Source: Streptomyces sp. NBC_00443 (lineage in GTDB: Bacteria; Actinomycetota; Actinomycetes; Streptomycetales; Streptomycetaceae). From it: DNA of 64,000 nt. The notes below the pieces were generated by a model. That model did not search any database. It was not told where the DNA came from and saw only the letters and a list, made by a program, of their open reading frames with translations. The translations under genes and the position numbers were made by a program. This document shows, piece after piece, positions 23,514 to 32,169 of the stretch (position 1 is the stretch's first letter; each line of letters opens with the position of its first letter). The stretch is taken from assembly GCF_036014175.1 (NCBI RefSeq), contig NZ_CP107917.1, positions 5,084,001-5,148,000 of the forward strand, written 5' to 3'.

Positions 23514-26043
23514 AGATCTGGCCGTCCGCGAGCTCGGCGACGCCGGTGATCCGGTGCAGCGGATACGTCCGCACCTCGTCCGCGGTGTGGTCGTACGCCG
23601 TCACGAACCCGCCCTCGACCCGCACCGGCGCGATCACCCGCTGACTCGCGGCGCCCTCGGCGTTGACGTACCCGATCCACAGCGCCTCGCCGGTCAGGAC
23701 GGCGGCCTGCATGGTGGCGAGGGTCTCGGCGGAGGTGGTGCGGGGCAGCTCACCGCCGGTCACCGCGGGGGCGGCCCCGCTCGGCTTGCGCGGTGTCGTG
23801 GAGGCGAGGTCGCCCGCCCGGATGGCGCGGATCGCGGCCGTCAGCAGGGTGGTGTCCGGCGTCGGCGGGCCGTCCGGTACCGGCTCGGGCGCCGTGCGCG
23901 GTGGGGTGCGGTGGGCGTCGGCGCGGGTGATCAGGACGTCACCTTCGGCCGATTCGGCGGCCGGCGCGAAGCCCATCGCGCGCAGGCCCTCCAGCAGCGC
24001 GGCCGGGTCCGCCTGGGCGGCCAGCACCGTCGGCGCCAGGCGGCGCAGGCGCAGGCCCGCGGCCCGCTTGTCGGCGAGGATCTCGTTCAGCACGGCGTCG
24101 TCGTCGCAGCGGACGTACGCAGACGCGGCGCCCACCCGCAGATGCCCGTGCCTGCGGGCCACGTCGTCGATCAGGTACGCGAGCGGCTGCGGTACCGGCG
24201 TACGCGCGTGCTCGGCGAGGAAGGCGTGCAGGTCGGAGGCGCTGCGCCCGGCGTCGAGGGCGCGTCGCACGGACCCGGGCGTGAACCGGTACACCGTCGC
24301 GCCGCCCTTGGACTCCACGTCCGCGAGCACGTCCAGCATGGCGGCGAGCGGGCGTCGAAGTGGCCCGGGCGCCACGGCCGTCAGGTCGGCCTGGAGGAGG
24401 ACGTGGTCGAGCGGCTCGGGGAGGAGCGGGGCCAGGAGCCGGGCTGCGGTGGCCGAGGCGGTGGCCTGCTCGGCGGGGGAGAGGGGCTCGGGCGGCGGGG
24501 CCGGGCGGTGATGCACGGGGAGCTTGTCGCCGGGACCGGCCGGTTCCTCGGGCGCGGGCTCCGGCAGCGGCATCCCCAGCAGCGCCCGCCCGTGCGCCGA
24601 CAGTGCCCCGCGCCCCGTGATCCCCAGCATCTCCGCCTCGCCGAGCGTCCACTGGGCGAGGCGGCCGCGCAGGTCGTCGTCCCGCTGGGGTCCGCGCAGC
24701 GGCCGTTCCCAGCGCAGCCGGGCCAGTACCGACTCGGCGGACGGTGACGCGCCCTCGGGCAGCCCGGCGAGGAGGGTCAGCACCCGGTGCCGGACCTCGG
24801 GCGCGGCGGAGCGGTCCACGCCCGGGCCGAGCGCCGACAACGTACGGTCCTTGGCGTCCCGCCCGCCGATCACCCCCGACGTGCGCGTCGCCGTCAGCCA
24901 TGTCTGCGCCAGCAGTGCCCAGCGCTGCGCGGCGGGCTGCTCCAGCCACTCGTCGTAGGCCGGGGTCGCGGCGTACCGCTCGTCGGCCTCGCCGTCGGAG
25001 GCCAGCAGTCCGGCGGCGTAGGCGAGCTCGACCCAGAAGGCGGCCAGGGGTTCGGACAGGTCGAGGGCGACGGCGGTGCGCTTGAGGTCGCGCACGCTCA
25101 GGCCGCCCGCCCGCAGCACCGTCGGACCGCCTTCGTCCCAGTCCTTCAGCAGCTCCTCGACGGTCGCCAGCGCCGTGTACGCCTGTCCGGCCGCGGTCGC
25201 GTCCACAACCTGTGGACGGTACGTCGCGCCCGCCTCGACCGGCGGCGGCAACGGCTCGGTGGTGCGGTGCGCCCGGCCGGCGCGCAGATGCAGGGCCACC
25301 TCGCGGGGGAGCACGACCGTGCCGGGTGCCGTCGGGAGGAGGAGGCCGCGGTCCAGGAGCCAGCGCAGGCGGGGCGCGGGGTCGGCGGTGACCTGGCCGT
25401 ACGGCGGCCCCCACACGAGCCGGGACAGCACCTCCCGGGACTCCTCCGGCGCACCCGCGAGCAGGGCGGCCATGCGCTTCCGGTCGCCGAACAGGGCGGT
25501 GAGCGACGACACCGCGGACACGGCGTCGTGGGTCGAGGGCAGTCCGGCCGTCGTGACGATGTCCTGGATACGCCCCGGCGACATGCCCGCGGTGGCTTCC
25601 TGCACGGTCGGGCCCAGTCCGGTGGGGGACGGGTGCTGCGGCGAGGGTGCGAGCAGCTCACGCGCGGTGCGGACGAGCCGCAGCCGGTCGTCGGCGCCCC
25701 ACACCAGGGCCTGGTCGCGCAGGGTCGCGAGGGCGTGCGGCAGCGCCCCGGCGACCGCCGGTTCGCCCTCGTCACCAGCCATCAGTGCCAGCAGTTCGGC
25801 GTATGTCGCCGGGTCCGCCGCCACCGCCAGCGCCTCCGCCGTCTGCAGTGCGCACCGGTCCAGCCGCTCCAGGGCGCGCACCACGGAGGCCCGGGTGCCT
25901 GCGCGGGTCGCCAGCTGCGTGAGGTCGGTGGGGACGGGGGTGATGAGATCGGGCCGGCTGCGCAGCAGCACGGCCAGGGAGGCGTCGTCCCGCGCGCGGA
26001 GGGCTTCCGCGAGGGAACGGGGCGGTGCGGCCGGGTCGCTCAT
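23512..26043 (-). CDS. Helicase C-terminal / helicase-associated domain protein with WYL-like end
   Basis: Protein of 843 residues, partner type of actinobacterial XPB. It opens with MSDPAAPPRSLAEALRARDD and a long helical region (RSRPDLITPVPTDLTQLATR) typical of the Helicase_C_3 / XPB-associated family, which lacks an ATPase motor of its own. The C-terminal about 70 residues (AVLTGEALWIGYVNAEGAAS, then RVIAPVRVEGGFVTAYDHTA) look like a WYL ligand-sensing fold. In M. tuberculosis the homolog sits directly beside XPB; here the two are separated by the UPF0114-IstB fusion and two peptide genes. Start ATG 26043. Confidence 0.85.
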   Translation of the reverse strand: MSDPAAPPRSLAEALRARDDASLAVLLRSRPDLITPVPTDLTQLATRAGTRASVVRALERLDRCALQTAEALAVAADPATYAELLALMAGDEGEPAVAGALPHALATLRDQALVWGADDRLRLVRTARELLAPSPQHPSPTGLGPTVQEATAGMSPGRIQDIVTTAGLPSTHDAVSAVSSLTALFGDRKRMAALLAGAPEESREVLSRLVWGPPYGQVTADPAPRLRWLLDRGLLLPTAPGTVVLPREVALHLRAGRAHRTTEPLPPPVEAGATYRPQVVDATAAGQAYTALATVEELLKDWDEGGPTVLRAGGLSVRDLKRTAVALDLSEPLAAFWVELAYAAGLLASDGEADERYAATPAYDEWLEQPAAQRWALLAQTWLTATRTSGVIGGRDAKDRTLSALGPGVDRSAAPEVRHRVLTLLAGLPEGASPSAESVLARLRWERPLRGPQRDDDLRGRLAQWTLGEAEMLGITGRGALSAHGRALLGMPLPEPAPEEPAGPGDKLPVHHRPAPPPEPLSPAEQATASATAARLLAPLLPEPLDHVLLQADLTAVAPGPLRRPLAAMLDVLADVESKGGATVYRFTPGSVRRALDAGRSASDLHAFLAEHARTPVPQPLAYLIDDVARRHGHLRVGAASAYVRCDDDAVLNEILADKRAAGLRLRRLAPTVLAAQADPAALLEGLRAMGFAPAAESAEGDVLITRADAHRTPPRTAPEPVPDGPPTPDTTLLTAAIRAIRAGDLASTTPRKPSGAAPAVTGGELPRTTSAETLATMQAAVLTGEALWIGYVNAEGAASQRVIAPVRVEGGFVTAYDHTADEVRTYPLHRITGVAELADGQI

Positions 26044-26253
26044 CCGACCAAATCTAGCGGGTGGGGGCCGGGGCAGGGGGTGTGCCGGCCGCGCGGAGGG
26101 CCGCCCGGACGGCGAACGGAACGTTTCGCAAATGGCCGCCGGATGAACATCATCCGGAGGAATCCGGCACCCCTGGCAACACGTCATCCCCACTCGTCAC
26201 CCTGGGCTCCCGGTCAACTACTTCACGGCTCAATGGAATTGGGGGTTCCAGCG

Positions 26254-27864
26254 GTGAGCGAGCAGGTCGAGCAGTGGATCGCGATCCTGAGTCTGACGTT
26301 CCCCGTTGCGGCGTTCCTGTGGGAGTTCGCCATCGTCGGCCGCAAGCGGCTGGGCTACCGGGTGCAGATGGACACCCTCGCCGCGGACGACACGGAGTCC
26401 GAGCACGCCGAGATCCTGGAGCGGTTGCAGCGAGACGGCCACCGGCTGAAGGACCCCTCCTTCGTCCTGCTGCGCATCGAGAACGCGGGATCCGCCCCCA
26501 TCGAGGCCAGTGACTACCTGACCGACGAGAACGACCCCAGCGGCATATGGGTCACCTTCCGCCGCCGGCAGGTCGCGGGGCTGGTGGTCACCGAGCTGAG
26601 CCAGCGCGAGCTGCGCCGCTTCTTCCGGCGCGGGGCCCCGGGCTTCGGCTTCCGCAACAACCCGGCCAGGCGCGAGGGTGTCATCGAACTGCCGAAGGTG
26701 AAGCTGCCCCGGGGCGCCGAGTACAAGGTGCTGGTGATCCTGGAGAGCTGGCAGGGCGACGACAGTGCCGACCCCTTCCCCAAGCCGGACATCGTCGGCG
26801 CGGTCGGCACCGACCGGCGCTGGTTCGACCCGCTGGTGAAGGTGTTCCGGTTCAAGCTGGCCAGGACCGAGAGCCATCTGTTCGCCTCCAGGCCGGCCTG
26901 GTTCGCCATCGCGTTCCTGACGGCGGCGGTGGCCCTCCAGGCCTTCTTCACGCTGTTCCTACGCGAGGACCGCAGGCCCCCGCTGGACTGCGTCGGCGGC
27001 ACCCTCCGCCTGCACGGCTCCACCGCCTTCGCGCCCGCCGTGCGGGCCGCCGCCGAGGACTACCTCAAGCGGTGCGAGGGGGCGGGCGTGTCGATTCCGC
27101 TGGCCGACGACACCTTCAAGGGCAGCACCGACGGTGTGACCGACCTGGACCAGGCAGGCAAGAACGCCAAGATCCAGGTCGGCGACGGCCTTGCCGACCA
27201 CATCGCGTTCACCGACGGCCTCGCCTCCGACGGCCACCCGCGGCTGGTCCCCAAGCCCGTCGCCTTCTCCGTGTTCACCCTCGTCGTCAACAAGGACGCG
27301 GGCGTGGAGAACCTGAGGCTGGCCCAGATCCGCGACATCTTCGCCGGCCGGGTGACGAACTGGTCCCAGGTGGGCGGCAACGACGTCCCCGTCCACCTGA
27401 TCAACCGCGACCCCGGCTCCGGCACCCGCAGCACCCTCGTCGCCAAGGTCCTGGACGGCAGGGAACCGCCCCAGTTCACCGTGACCGACTGCGCGGCCCT
27501 GAAGTCCGGCCAGTACGGCCGCTGCGAGGTCACCAGCACGGACACCATGCTGAACACCAGCGCTTCGACGCCCGGCGCGATCGGCTACAGCGAGGCCACG
27601 GGAGTCGCCGGCCACAAGGCCGCCGACCGGCTCGCCAAGCTGAAGATCGACGGCAGGGAACCCACGGCCGAAGGCGTCGAGGACACCAACTACCCCTACT
27701 GGCAGACCGAGTTCGCCTACACCTACGGCGATGCACCGGCCGGCTCCGTCGCGGCGGCCTTTCTGAACTTCCTGACCCAGCAGAGCGGTCGCGACATCCT
27801 GCACGAGCACGGCCACGGCCTGTGCTCCGAGGCGCAGGACGCGGGGGAGTGCCGGCCGGTCTGA
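26254..27864 (+). CDS. Membrane-anchored PstS-like substrate-binding protein
   Basis: Protein of 536 residues: an N-terminal hydrophobic helix (about 6-26), a soluble domain (about 30-205; FVLLRIENAGSAPIEASDYL), a second membrane helix (about 215-237), then a PstS/PBP-like domain (about 245-536). The latter shows GTLRLHGSTAFAPAVRAAAE, FTDGLASDGHPRL, VVNKDAGVENLRLAQIRDIF, NRDPGSGTRSTLV and STPGAIGYSEATG, the phosphate-binding-loop pattern. Unlike normal PstS it has no lipobox and no ABC-transporter genes nearby, so it may be a phosphate sensor rather than a transporter part. GTG 26254 (GGGGG 8 bp upstream) is preferred over ATG 26233. Confidence 0.8.
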   Translation: MSEQVEQWIAILSLTFPVAAFLWEFAIVGRKRLGYRVQMDTLAADDTESEHAEILERLQRDGHRLKDPSFVLLRIENAGSAPIEASDYLTDENDPSGIWVTFRRRQVAGLVVTELSQRELRRFFRRGAPGFGFRNNPARREGVIELPKVKLPRGAEYKVLVILESWQGDDSADPFPKPDIVGAVGTDRRWFDPLVKVFRFKLARTESHLFASRPAWFAIAFLTAAVALQAFFTLFLREDRRPPLDCVGGTLRLHGSTAFAPAVRAAAEDYLKRCEGAGVSIPLADDTFKGSTDGVTDLDQAGKNAKIQVGDGLADHIAFTDGLASDGHPRLVPKPVAFSVFTLVVNKDAGVENLRLAQIRDIFAGRVTNWSQVGGNDVPVHLINRDPGSGTRSTLVAKVLDGREPPQFTVTDCAALKSGQYGRCEVTSTDTMLNTSASTPGAIGYSEATGVAGHKAADRLAKLKIDGREPTAEGVEDTNYPYWQTEFAYTYGDAPAGSVAAAFLNFLTQQSGRDILHEHGHGLCSEAQDAGECRPV

Positions 27865-27939
27865 CCCGCACCGCACACCCTGCGCTGCGCTAACGTCGTC
27901 CCCACGGGGCTTCAGCACACCCACCCCGGAGGGGACTTC

Positions 27940-28950
27940 GTGGGGATCGAGAGCGACCAGGTCGTCTACGAGTATCTGAGCCGCGTCGGTGACGTGGCTC
28001 AGCAGCGTCAGCTGCCGTCGGCCACCCGCATGCGTCTGGTCAACGAGTTGCGGGGCGAGATCGACCGGCGCCGTGCCAAGGCCGCCGTCGACAGCCCCGC
28101 CGCCGTCCGCCGCATCATCGCCCGGCTCGGCAGCCCGGACGAGATCGTCGCGGCCGCCGGGGGTGGCGCCCCCGCACCGCGGGGACCGGTCACCTCCGTG
28201 CCCGTACAGCCGGAGGGCCGGGACGAGCACGCCGAGGAGGAGCGCCCCAAGGGCCTGCGCCGGCTCGTGCCGCGCCCACGGCCCGCGCAGGCCCCGACGG
28301 CACCCGACGACGCGCCTCCGCCGCCCCACCTCGCGAGCACGGCCGACCTCGGGGGCAGCGCGCTCCAGCCGGACTGGTGGCGGGTGGACAGCAGCGCCTT
28401 CGGGCTCGCCGACGACGTCCCCGGCTTCGTCGGCGGCGTCGAGATCCCGGAGATGCTCAGGCGCCCGCCCTCCAAGGAGCAGGAGGAGGCGCGGCTCCGC
28501 AAGAAGGAACCCGTCGAGGAGCCCGAGGAGGCCGTTGAGGAGGCCGACGACGCGGACGCCGCCGCCCCCCGTCGCCGCCGCCTCTTCCCGCGGCGCCCGA
28601 CCCTCCCCGCCAGCCGCTGGAGCAACCCCCTCCTGCTGCTTTCCGCCGCCCTACTCGTCGCCGGCGCCGTCCTCGGCAACCTCATCGTCCTGCTGCTCGG
28701 CTGGCTCATCGCCTGGGGCTCCCGGCGCCTGAGCGACGCCGAGACCAAGTGGGCGGTCGTGATCCTGCCCGGCCTCGCCCTCACGGCCGGCGTCGCCTGG
28801 CTGTGGGGCCGCACCGACGGCCGCTGGGGCGACCCCATCGCCGAGGGCCACATGAACGCCGCCCTCTCGGACACCTGGCCCTGGGTGCTGCGCGGGGCGG
28901 CGGTGGCGTCGGCGCTGTTCATCGTCTGGCGGTCACAGCGGGAGAGGTAG
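27940..28950 (+). CDS. HAAS-like domain protein with C-terminal membrane helices
   Basis: Protein of 336 residues with a GTG start and GGAGGGGA upstream. The N-terminal 65 residues (VYEYLSRVGDVAQQRQLPSA, MRLVNELRGEIDRRRA, RRIIARLGSPDEIVAAAGG) resemble the HAAS (PadR-associated) helical domain. A long charged, Pro-rich linker follows, then four or so hydrophobic helices (about 228-330). Probably an inner-membrane protein with a cytoplasmic HAAS sensor or interaction domain; function unknown. The stop lies within a 15-bp tandem duplication. Confidence 0.75.
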   Translation: MGIESDQVVYEYLSRVGDVAQQRQLPSATRMRLVNELRGEIDRRRAKAAVDSPAAVRRIIARLGSPDEIVAAAGGGAPAPRGPVTSVPVQPEGRDEHAEEERPKGLRRLVPRPRPAQAPTAPDDAPPPPHLASTADLGGSALQPDWWRVDSSAFGLADDVPGFVGGVEIPEMLRRPPSKEQEEARLRKKEPVEEPEEAVEEADDADAAAPRRRRLFPRRPTLPASRWSNPLLLLSAALLVAGAVLGNLIVLLLGWLIAWGSRRLSDAETKWAVVILPGLALTAGVAWLWGRTDGRWGDPIAEGHMNAALSDTWPWVLRGAAVASALFIVWRSQRER

Positions 28951-28966
28951 GAGCGGGAGAGGTAGG
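28937..28966. repeat. Perfect 15-bp tandem duplication across a stop codon
   Basis: AGCGGGAGAGGTAGG is present twice without a gap (28937-28951 and 28952-28966). The first copy contains the TAG stop of the HAAS-like gene. Probably replication slippage. Confidence 0.85.
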
Positions 28967-29042
28967 CGTCCGCGAGGTGTGGGCGCCACATGGATGCAGG
29001 TCACACCCACCCGGTGTCTGCCCTACCCCCGGCCTGGGCACA

Positions 29043-29687
29043 ATGGCGCATATGGCCTCCTCGACCCTGCCCCCGCTCACCGTCGGCTTCGACCTGGACA
29101 TGACCCTCATCGACTCCCGCCCCGGCATCCACGCCTGCTACACGGCGCTGGCCGAGCGCACGGGGACGTACATAGACGCCGACCTGGCGATCACACGGCT
29201 CGGGCCGCCGCTGGAGGAGGAGCTGGTCAACTGGTTCCCGGCGGAGCAGGTCCCGGCCATCGCCGACCAATACCGCGCGATGTACCCGACGATCGCCATC
29301 GCCGCGACCCCCGCCCTGCCGGGCGCGCGTGAGGCGATCGCCGCCGTACGGGCCGTCGGCGGGCGCGCGATCGTCGTCACCGCCAAGTACGAGCCGAACG
29401 CCAAGCTGCACCTGGAGCACCTCGGCATCGAGCCGGACGCGGTGATCGGCAATCTCTGGGCCGAGCAGAAGGCGGTGGCCCTGCGCGAGCACGACGCGGG
29501 CGTCTACGTCGGCGATCACGAGGGCGACGTACGCGCCGCCCGCGCGGCCGACGCCCTGTCGGTCACGGTGGCCACGGGGCCGTTCAGCACGGATCAGCTG
29601 GGCGCGCTCGGCGCGGACGTGGTCCTCACGGACCTGACGGAGTTCCCGGGCTGGCTCGCCCGCTACCTCGAAGCGCCCCGCGCCTGA
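29043..29687 (+). CDS. HAD-superfamily hydrolase (phosphoglycolate phosphatase-like)
   Basis: Protein of 214 residues. HAD motif I FDLDMTLIDSRPG (D17, D19), motif II IVVTAKYEPNAKLHLEHLG (T and K), and motif IV VYVGDHEGDVRAARAA are all present, with a helical cap between motifs I and II. It likely removes phosphate from a small metabolite in the cytoplasm. ATG 29043 or ATG 29052 are both possible. The 3' end overlaps the convergent small membrane protein gene by 25 bp. Confidence 0.9.
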   Translation: MAHMASSTLPPLTVGFDLDMTLIDSRPGIHACYTALAERTGTYIDADLAITRLGPPLEEELVNWFPAEQVPAIADQYRAMYPTIAIAATPALPGAREAIAAVRAVGGRAIVVTAKYEPNAKLHLEHLGIEPDAVIGNLWAEQKAVALREHDAGVYVGDHEGDVRAARAADALSVTVATGPFSTDQLGALGADVVLTDLTEFPGWLARYLEAPRA

Positions 29688-29914
29688 CGCCGTCCGGCCG
29701 CGACCGACTGCAGCACGCCGGCACCGGCGACGAGGAATCCGACGCCCATCAACATGCTCAGTCCGAACATGTAGGTCGGAAATGGCGTCGTACCGAGCAA
29801 AAACGGGGCCACCGTGACCAGAGTGGCCACGGCACCGATGAAGAACAGGGCCGCACCGGCACGGATCAGTCGGTCTCCGGGAGCGGCGGAATTCGTTTGG
29901 GTTTTGTCACGCAC
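29663..29914 (-). CDS. Small membrane protein (83 aa)
   Basis: Two hydrophobic helices (about 18-40 and 48-68: RAGAALFFIGAVATLVTVAP, MFGLSMLMGVGFLVAGAGVL) with a basic C-terminus. No function known. GTG 29914 was chosen by length; TTG 29947 is an alternative and neither has a clear ribosome site. Convergent with the HAD gene, and the region upstream is shared with the cold-shock gene promoter. Confidence 0.65.
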   Translation of the reverse strand: MRDKTQTNSAAPGDRLIRAGAALFFIGAVATLVTVAPFLLGTTPFPTYMFGLSMLMGVGFLVAGAGVLQSVAAGRRQARGASR

Positions 29915-30079
29915 CGGACCAGGGTAGTTCCCTGCGCGAAGGAACAACCGGGCGACGTCTTGTCACCGGCTCCGGGAGCATTAGCCTTGGTAGCGGCGGG
30001 TCATGGTCGACCCGCTGTAGTGCTATCAAGAGCCGTTTTCAGAAGCAGTTTTCCGACAAGTACGAGGACGAGGACAGAC

Positions 30080-30463
30080 GTGCCTACCGGCAAGGTCAAG
30101 TGGTTCAACAGCGAGAAGGGCTTCGGCTTTCTCTCCCGCGACGACGGCGGTGACGTCTTCGTCCATTCCTCGGTCCTCCCCGCCGGAGTCGACGTACTCA
30201 AGCCGGGACAGCGAGTGGAGTTCGGGGTGGTCGCCGGACAGCGCGGTGACCAGGCCCTCTCGGTCACCATCCTCGACCCGACCCCCTCGGTCGCGGCGGC
30301 CCAGCGCAAGAAGCCGGACGAACTGGCTTCCATCGTCCAGGATCTGACGACCCTCCTCGAAAACATCACGCCGATGCTGGAGCGGGGCCGCTACCCCGAG
30401 AAGACCGCCGGCAAGAAGATCGCCGGCCTCCTCCGCGCGGTCGCCGACCAGCTCGACGTATAG
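30080..30463 (+). CDS. Cold-shock protein with C-terminal extension
   Basis: Protein of 127 residues from GTG 30080. The first 65 residues are a CspA-type nucleic-acid-binding fold with RNP1 KGFGFL (about 13-18) and RNP2 DVFVHSS (about 25-31), preceded by TGKVKWFN. The remaining 60 residues form a charged helical tail (KKPDELASIVQDLTTLLENI) absent from the short Csp proteins but common to one streptomycete paralog. It binds single-stranded RNA/DNA as chaperone. A 7-bp hairpin (GCGGGTC/GACCCGC, 29996-30015) lies in the probable 5' leader. A terminator follows directly. Confidence 0.93.
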   Translation: MPTGKVKWFNSEKGFGFLSRDDGGDVFVHSSVLPAGVDVLKPGQRVEFGVVAGQRGDQALSVTILDPTPSVAAAQRKKPDELASIVQDLTTLLENITPMLERGRYPEKTAGKKIAGLLRAVADQLDV

Positions 30464-30471
30464 CGCTTGCG

Positions 30472-30493
30472 CCCCCCGGGAACTCCCGGGGGG
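30472..30493 (+). terminator. Terminator hairpin of the cold-shock gene
   Basis: CCCCCCGGG (30472-30480) and CCCGGGGGG (30485-30493) form a perfect 9-bp stem with AACT loop, 9 bp after the stop codon. No U tract. Confidence 0.75.
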
Positions 30494-30504
30494 AATCCAG
30501 CGCA

Positions 30505-30575
30505 TCCCGGCCGAGGGGCGGCACCAGCCCCTCGGCCGCCGCACGTGTCAGCAGGCCCCGCACGGCCGGGTGAGG
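30505..30575 (-). repeat. Degenerate duplicate of the mqnD 3' end
   Basis: Read on the minus strand, 30505-30575 encodes RGLLTRAAAEGLVPPLGRDA, closely matching the last residues of MqnD (RGLLTRAAAEGLTPALGPEA) encoded at 30590-30665. The copy sits directly downstream of the mqnD stop, so it is a partial tandem duplication, not translated as part of the enzyme. Confidence 0.75.
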
Positions 30576-30576
30576 T

Positions 30577-31437
30577 TCAGGGGAACGACAGCGCTTCGGG
30601 CCCGAGTGCGGGTGTGAGCCCCTCCGCTGCCGCGCGTGTCAGCAGCCCCCGCACGGCCGCGTAGCCGTCGTCGCCGAGGTCGGCCGTGAACTCGTTGACG
30701 TACAGGCCGATGTGCTGTTCGGCGACGGCCGGGTTCATCTCCTGGGCGTGCTCCATGACGTAGCCGCGGGAGGCTTCCGGGTCGTCCCAGGCGGCCCGTA
30801 CGGAAGTGCGGATGGAGTCGGCCAGGAGCGTCAGCCGCTGCGCGCCCAGGGAGCGCTTGGCGATGATCGCACCCAGCGGGATGGGCAGCCCCGTGGTGGC
30901 CTCCCAGTGCTCGCCCATGTCCGCGAGCTTGTGCAGCCCGTAGTTCTGGTACGTGAAGCGCGCCTCGTGGATGACGAGCCCCGCGTCGACCTTCCCGTCC
31001 CGCACGGCGGGCATGATCTCGTGGAACGGCATGACCACGATCTCACCCACCCCGGCGGGCAGGGTGTCGGCGGCCCACAGGCGGAACAGCAGATACGCCG
31101 TCGACTTCTCGCTCGGCACCGCGACCGTACGGCCGCTGAGGTCCACGTCCGGCTCGCGAGTCAGCACCAGCGGGCCGCAGCCCCGGCCCAGCGCGCCCCC
31201 GCAGGGCAGCAGGGCGTACTCGTCGAGGACGTACGGCAGCACGGCGTACGACACCTTCAGCACGTCGAACTCGCCGCGCTCGGCCATGCCGTTGGTGATG
31301 TCGATGTCCGCGAAGGTGACGTCGAGCGCAGGGGCGCCGGGCACCCGGTCGTGGGCGAGGGCGTCGAAGACGAAGGTGTCGTTCGGGCAGGGCGAGTACG
31401 CGATCCGCAGGGGCTGTCGCTGCTGTTCACCGGTCAT
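30577..31437 (-). CDS. mqnD: 1,4-dihydroxy-6-naphthoate synthase (futalosine pathway)
   Basis: Protein of 286 residues with a periplasmic-binding-protein fold. RIAYSPCPNDTFVFDALAHD is the MqnD N-terminal hallmark; further on are DITNGMAERGEFDVLKVSYA, VPSEKSTAYLLFRLW and VIHEARFTYQNYGL with the catalytic-type His. It converts cyclic dehypoxanthinyl futalosine to 1,4-dihydroxy-6-naphthoate in menaquinone biosynthesis. Start ATG 31437 overlaps the mqnB stop by 11 bp, so the two are co-translated. Confidence 0.95.
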   Translation of the reverse strand: MTGEQQRQPLRIAYSPCPNDTFVFDALAHDRVPGAPALDVTFADIDITNGMAERGEFDVLKVSYAVLPYVLDEYALLPCGGALGRGCGPLVLTREPDVDLSGRTVAVPSEKSTAYLLFRLWAADTLPAGVGEIVVMPFHEIMPAVRDGKVDAGLVIHEARFTYQNYGLHKLADMGEHWEATTGLPIPLGAIIAKRSLGAQRLTLLADSIRTSVRAAWDDPEASRGYVMEHAQEMNPAVAEQHIGLYVNEFTADLGDDGYAAVRGLLTRAAAEGLTPALGPEALSFP

Positions 31438-32149
31438 GTGGTTGCCAACTCTCCAGGACGGGCGTGAGCTTCCCGAAAGCCTCGGTGAGGGCCGCCAGCG
31501 CGTCGCCGATGCGCCAGGCGGCACGGTCGCGCGGGCCGACGGGGTTGGAGACCGCGCGCAGCTCCAGCACCGGCGTGCCGTGCGCGGCGGCGGCCTCGGC
31601 GACGCCGAAGCCCTCCATCGCCTCGGCCAGGGCGGTGGGGTGGCGCTCGCGCAGCCGCGCGGCGCGGACGGCGGTGCCGGTCACGGTGGAGACGGTGAGG
31701 ACGGCGCCGGTTCGGGCGCCGGTGGCGGCCGCCGTTTCCCGTACGAGTGCTTCGGGCGGACGGTGGGTGACGGTGCCGAAGCCCAGCTCGGTGACGGGCA
31801 GGAAGCCGTCGGGGGTCTCGGCGCCCAGGTCGGCGGCGGTGATCTCGTCGGCGACGACGAGGGAGCCGACGGGGGCGTGGGGCGCGAAGCCGCCGGCGAT
31901 GCCGGTGGAGACGACCAGGCCGTAGGGCGCGCCGTCGCGGGCGGCCGTGGTGAGGGCCGACGCGGTGGTGGCCGCGGCCCGGGCAGGGCCCACGCCGACG
32001 GCGACGAAATCGATGACCGGCCGGCCGCGACCGGCCTCGGCGGGCGCCGGGCCGGCGGACCCCAGCAGCACCCGCCCCTCGTCCGCGGCTGCCGCGAACG
32101 CCCGGGCCACCGCGTCCCTCTCCACGGGGACGGCGGTGGCCACCAGCAC
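31427..32149 (-). CDS. mqnB: Futalosine hydrolase
   Basis: Nucleoside-phosphorylase-fold protein of 240 residues. VLVATAVPVERDAV, FVAVGVGPARAAATTASAL, VSTGIAGGFAPHAPVGSLVV, then AEAMEGFGVAEAAAAHGTPV (catalytic acidic residue in the MEGFG region) and LRAVSNPVGPRD are characteristic of MqnB. It hydrolyses futalosine to dehypoxanthinyl futalosine plus hypoxanthine. GTG 32149 fits homolog length; an earlier GTG at 32200 would overlap the DUF2771 gene. Translationally coupled to mqnD. Confidence 0.93.
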   Translation of the reverse strand: MLVATAVPVERDAVARAFAAAADEGRVLLGSAGPAPAEAGRGRPVIDFVAVGVGPARAAATTASALTTAARDGAPYGLVVSTGIAGGFAPHAPVGSLVVADEITAADLGAETPDGFLPVTELGFGTVTHRPPEALVRETAAATGARTGAVLTVSTVTGTAVRAARLRERHPTALAEAMEGFGVAEAAAAHGTPVLELRAVSNPVGPRDRAAWRIGDALAALTEAFGKLTPVLESWQPHDR

Positions 32150-32169
32150 GTGCAGCCCAGCGGCAGGGA

